From positions 1 through 13,879 of the forward strand of contig JAEXYZ010000060.1 of NCBI GenBank assembly GCA_023405135.1: a stretch of 13,879 nt of DNA, given 5' to 3'. The notes under the pieces were generated by a model, which was given only the letters and a program-made list of their open reading frames with translations, made no database searches and had not been told where the DNA came from. Below are positions 12,769 to 13,879 of this stretch, one piece after another. How positions within the stretch are numbered: position 1 is the first letter of the stretch; each line of letters opens with the position of its first letter. This stretch comes from Bacillota bacterium. GTDB taxonomy: Bacteria; Bacillota; Bacilli; Bacillales_A; Planococcaceae. The position numbers were made by a program, and so were the translations under genes.

Positions 12769-13287
12769 ATGACGATAAAAATAAAAACGTGCACACTAGA
12801 AGATCTACAAACACTTCAAGAAATAAGTATAAAAACATTCAATGATACATTTAAAGAACAAAATTCTCCTGAAAATATGAAAAGCTATTTGGAAAGTGCA
12901 TTTAACTTAAATCAATTAAAAAAAGAGTTATCCAATATTTATTCCCAATTCTTTTTTGTATACTTGAATAATGAGGTAGCTGGATATTTAAAGATTAATA
13001 TAAATGAGGCTCAATCTGAAGATATGGGGGATGAGTCACTTGAAATCGAAAGAATTTACATACAGAACAACTTTCAAAAACATGGACTTGGAAAACTACT
13101 ACTAAATAAAGCGATAGAAGTAGCTATGGAGCTTAATAAAAAGAAAATTTGGCTAGGCGTCTGGGAAGAAAATGAAAATGCAATTGCTTTCTATAAAAAG
13201 ATGGGCTTTGTCCAAACTGGAACACACTCTTTTCATATGGGAGATGAAGAACAATTGGACTTTATTATGACCAAGACACTCGTATAG
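12769..13287 (+). CDS. paiA: Spermidine/spermine N1-acetyltransferase PaiA
   Basis: PaiA is a cytosolic GNAT enzyme that acetylates spermidine and spermine with acetyl-CoA. In B. subtilis it is linked to polyamine control and to negative control of sporulation and degradative enzymes. The 172 residues equal the B. subtilis length and recall it closely: FNDTFKEQNSPENMK (24-38), SQFFFVYLNNEVAGYLK, LEIERIYIQNNFQKHGLGK (91-109, with the acetyl-CoA loop Q-K-H-G-L-G), and ENENAIAFYKKMGFVQTG. The ATG at 12769 is preceded by AGGGGG about 10 bases away. A GTG at 12745 would place that SD inside the gene. In B. subtilis paiA is paired with paiB; here paiB is absent and a 54-codon membrane ORF follows instead. 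Two palindromes lie in its promoter region. Confidence 0.92.
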   Translation: MTIKIKTCTLEDLQTLQEISIKTFNDTFKEQNSPENMKSYLESAFNLNQLKKELSNIYSQFFFVYLNNEVAGYLKININEAQSEDMGDESLEIERIYIQNNFQKHGLGKLLLNKAIEVAMELNKKKIWLGVWEENENAIAFYKKMGFVQTGTHSFHMGDEEQLDFIMTKTLV

Positions 13288-13372
13288 ATTTTTGTTATGT
13301 GTATTAAGATGAATGGCGCTTTGTTTTGCGAGGGTGTTATCTTGATGAATAAATTTTAGGAGTGACATCGTG

Positions 13373-13537
13373 ATGGAGATATATTTATTTGGCTTTTTAG
13401 GTTTAGTTGTTCTATTTTTTACAATTACATACGCCGTTCGATTTGGAATTGATACTTCGCAGCAAGTCAAATCCTTAAAGGCAGAGCTTAGAGCAATTAA
13501 AAGACAAATAAAAGATTTAGAAAAGCTAAGAAAATAA
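13373..13537 (+). CDS. Small membrane protein with a C-terminal coiled coil, 54 residues
   Basis: This ORF has AGGAGTG at 13358-13364 before adjacent GTG (13370) and ATG (13373) codons; either may start it. Residues ~4-22 form one hydrophobic helix (YLFGFLGLVVLFFTITYAV). After FGIDTSQQ comes a charged heptad-like stretch, VKSLKAELRAIKRQIKDLE (32-50), with Val/Leu/Ile spaced as in a short coiled coil. This is the layout of a single-pass anchor with a cytoplasmic oligomerising tail. I do not recognise a family. It lies 85 bases after paiA with no terminator between, so it may share that transcript. Confidence 0.65.
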   Translation: MEIYLFGFLGLVVLFFTITYAVRFGIDTSQQVKSLKAELRAIKRQIKDLEKLRK

Positions 13538-13653
13538 TAAATAAAAGAAACAAAAGTTGTAAAAACATTATTGTCCGTTTTTGAAATAATCCTGTTCCTA
13601 TTTTAATTATAGCATATCACTAGTGTTGCATAAATAATGTCATAATTTTCAGT

Positions 13654-13879
13654 TTAATCATCTTTCCGGTTTGGAGCCAAAAAGGTAAATACCCAATCAA
13701 AGGTGGCTCCATCCATTTGGGATTTATTTACAATTAGACCTGTGCGACGACGACAATTTGCATATTAAGGGATGGCTTTTCCTTCAATTTTTCGAAGCCA
13801 GATTTGCGCCGGTTTCCACAAAGCAGCCCTTAAATAACGACTAATCTGTAAGGTTTTTCGCTTACTTTTTGTTTCGATT
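13654..13879 (-). pseudogene. Unidentified C-terminal coding fragment, possibly broken (runs off the window)
   Basis: The minus strand is open from the window edge and reads KRKTLQISRYLRAALWKPAQ then IWLRKIEGKAIP, ending at TAA (13765-13767). The same frame stays open for 36 more codons to TAA at 13654-13656 (ending FDWVFTFLAPNRKDD). Either the gene ends at the first stop and the rest is chance, or the first stop is a nonsense mutation. The basic, Trp-rich peptide could be the end of a mobile-element protein, but I cannot assign it. The segment contains a 16-base copy of sequence found at 11-26 in the insertion-sequence end. Confidence 0.35.
13668..13683 (+). repeat. 16-base direct repeat, copy 2
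   Basis: This is an identical copy of the sequence at 11-26. A GGCTCC lies about 30 bases downstream, giving a short GGAGCC/GGCTCC dyad. Confidence 0.5.

Noticed and set aside
13310..13360. 16-codon ORF ending just before the SD of the 54-codon ORF
   Set aside because: It has no SD and no sign of coding beyond being open.
13153..13470. A 105-codon minus-strand ORF across the paiA 3' end and the small membrane ORF
   Set aside because: It is antisense to the conserved paiA C-terminus and to the SD-supported small ORF. Its peptide has no recognisable domain.
1..13879. CRISPR arrays, tRNA/rRNA genes, prophage or restriction/defence genes
   Set aside because: I saw no regularly spaced repeats, cloverleaf-like sequences, or protein families of these types.

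Overview
The window is AT-rich, with short intergenic gaps, strong Shine-Dalgarno (SD) sequences and frequent GTG/TTG starts. Its gene families are type II pantothenate kinase CoaW, a YpeQ-like zinc protein, a YpeP/YpdQ-like RNase H, PaiA, YczE, and an ECF vitamin-uptake S component. Together these point to a low-GC Gram-positive of the order Bacillales, most likely Lysinibacillus or a related Bacillaceae/Planococcaceae genus. The genus is inferred from protein resemblance only.

Layout. Bases 1-253 are the end of an ISL3-type insertion sequence (transposase N-terminus plus terminal repeat). Bases 281-515 (-) look like a compact transcription unit: promoter, strong SD, 21-codon ORF and terminator. 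Next come a phytoene/squalene-synthase-like gene (-) and, divergently, a DEDDh exonuclease with an unassigned C-terminal half (+). coaW (+) meets the RNase H-like gene (-) at a shared hairpin terminator. A ypeQ-like gene (+) and a candidate small RNA (4655-4801) follow, then a SEC-C/helix-turn-helix protein (-). A DMT permease (-) is divergent from a LysR regulator (+), which is followed by a stand-alone CoaB-type ligase (+) and a small membrane protein (+). An ECF S component (-) is divergent from a pyridoxal/pyridoxamine kinase and a rhodanese (+). A YjcF-like acetyltransferase and a YczE-type membrane protein (-) overlap by one base. They are divergent from paiA (+), and two near-identical palindromes lie between. 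A small membrane/coiled-coil ORF (+) follows. The window ends in an unidentified, possibly broken reading frame (-).

How the genes work together. This is mostly chromosomal housekeeping and accessory sequence with a cofactor theme. CoaW makes 4'-phosphopantothenate, and the CoaB-like enzyme would use it as substrate. The ECF component and the kinase together look like vitamin B6 uptake and trapping. No defence system, prophage, CRISPR array, rRNA or tRNA was seen. The least explained items are the small transcription unit near the left end, the candidate RNA at 4655-4801, the paired palindromes upstream of paiA, and the stand-alone CoaB in a LysR/permease setting.
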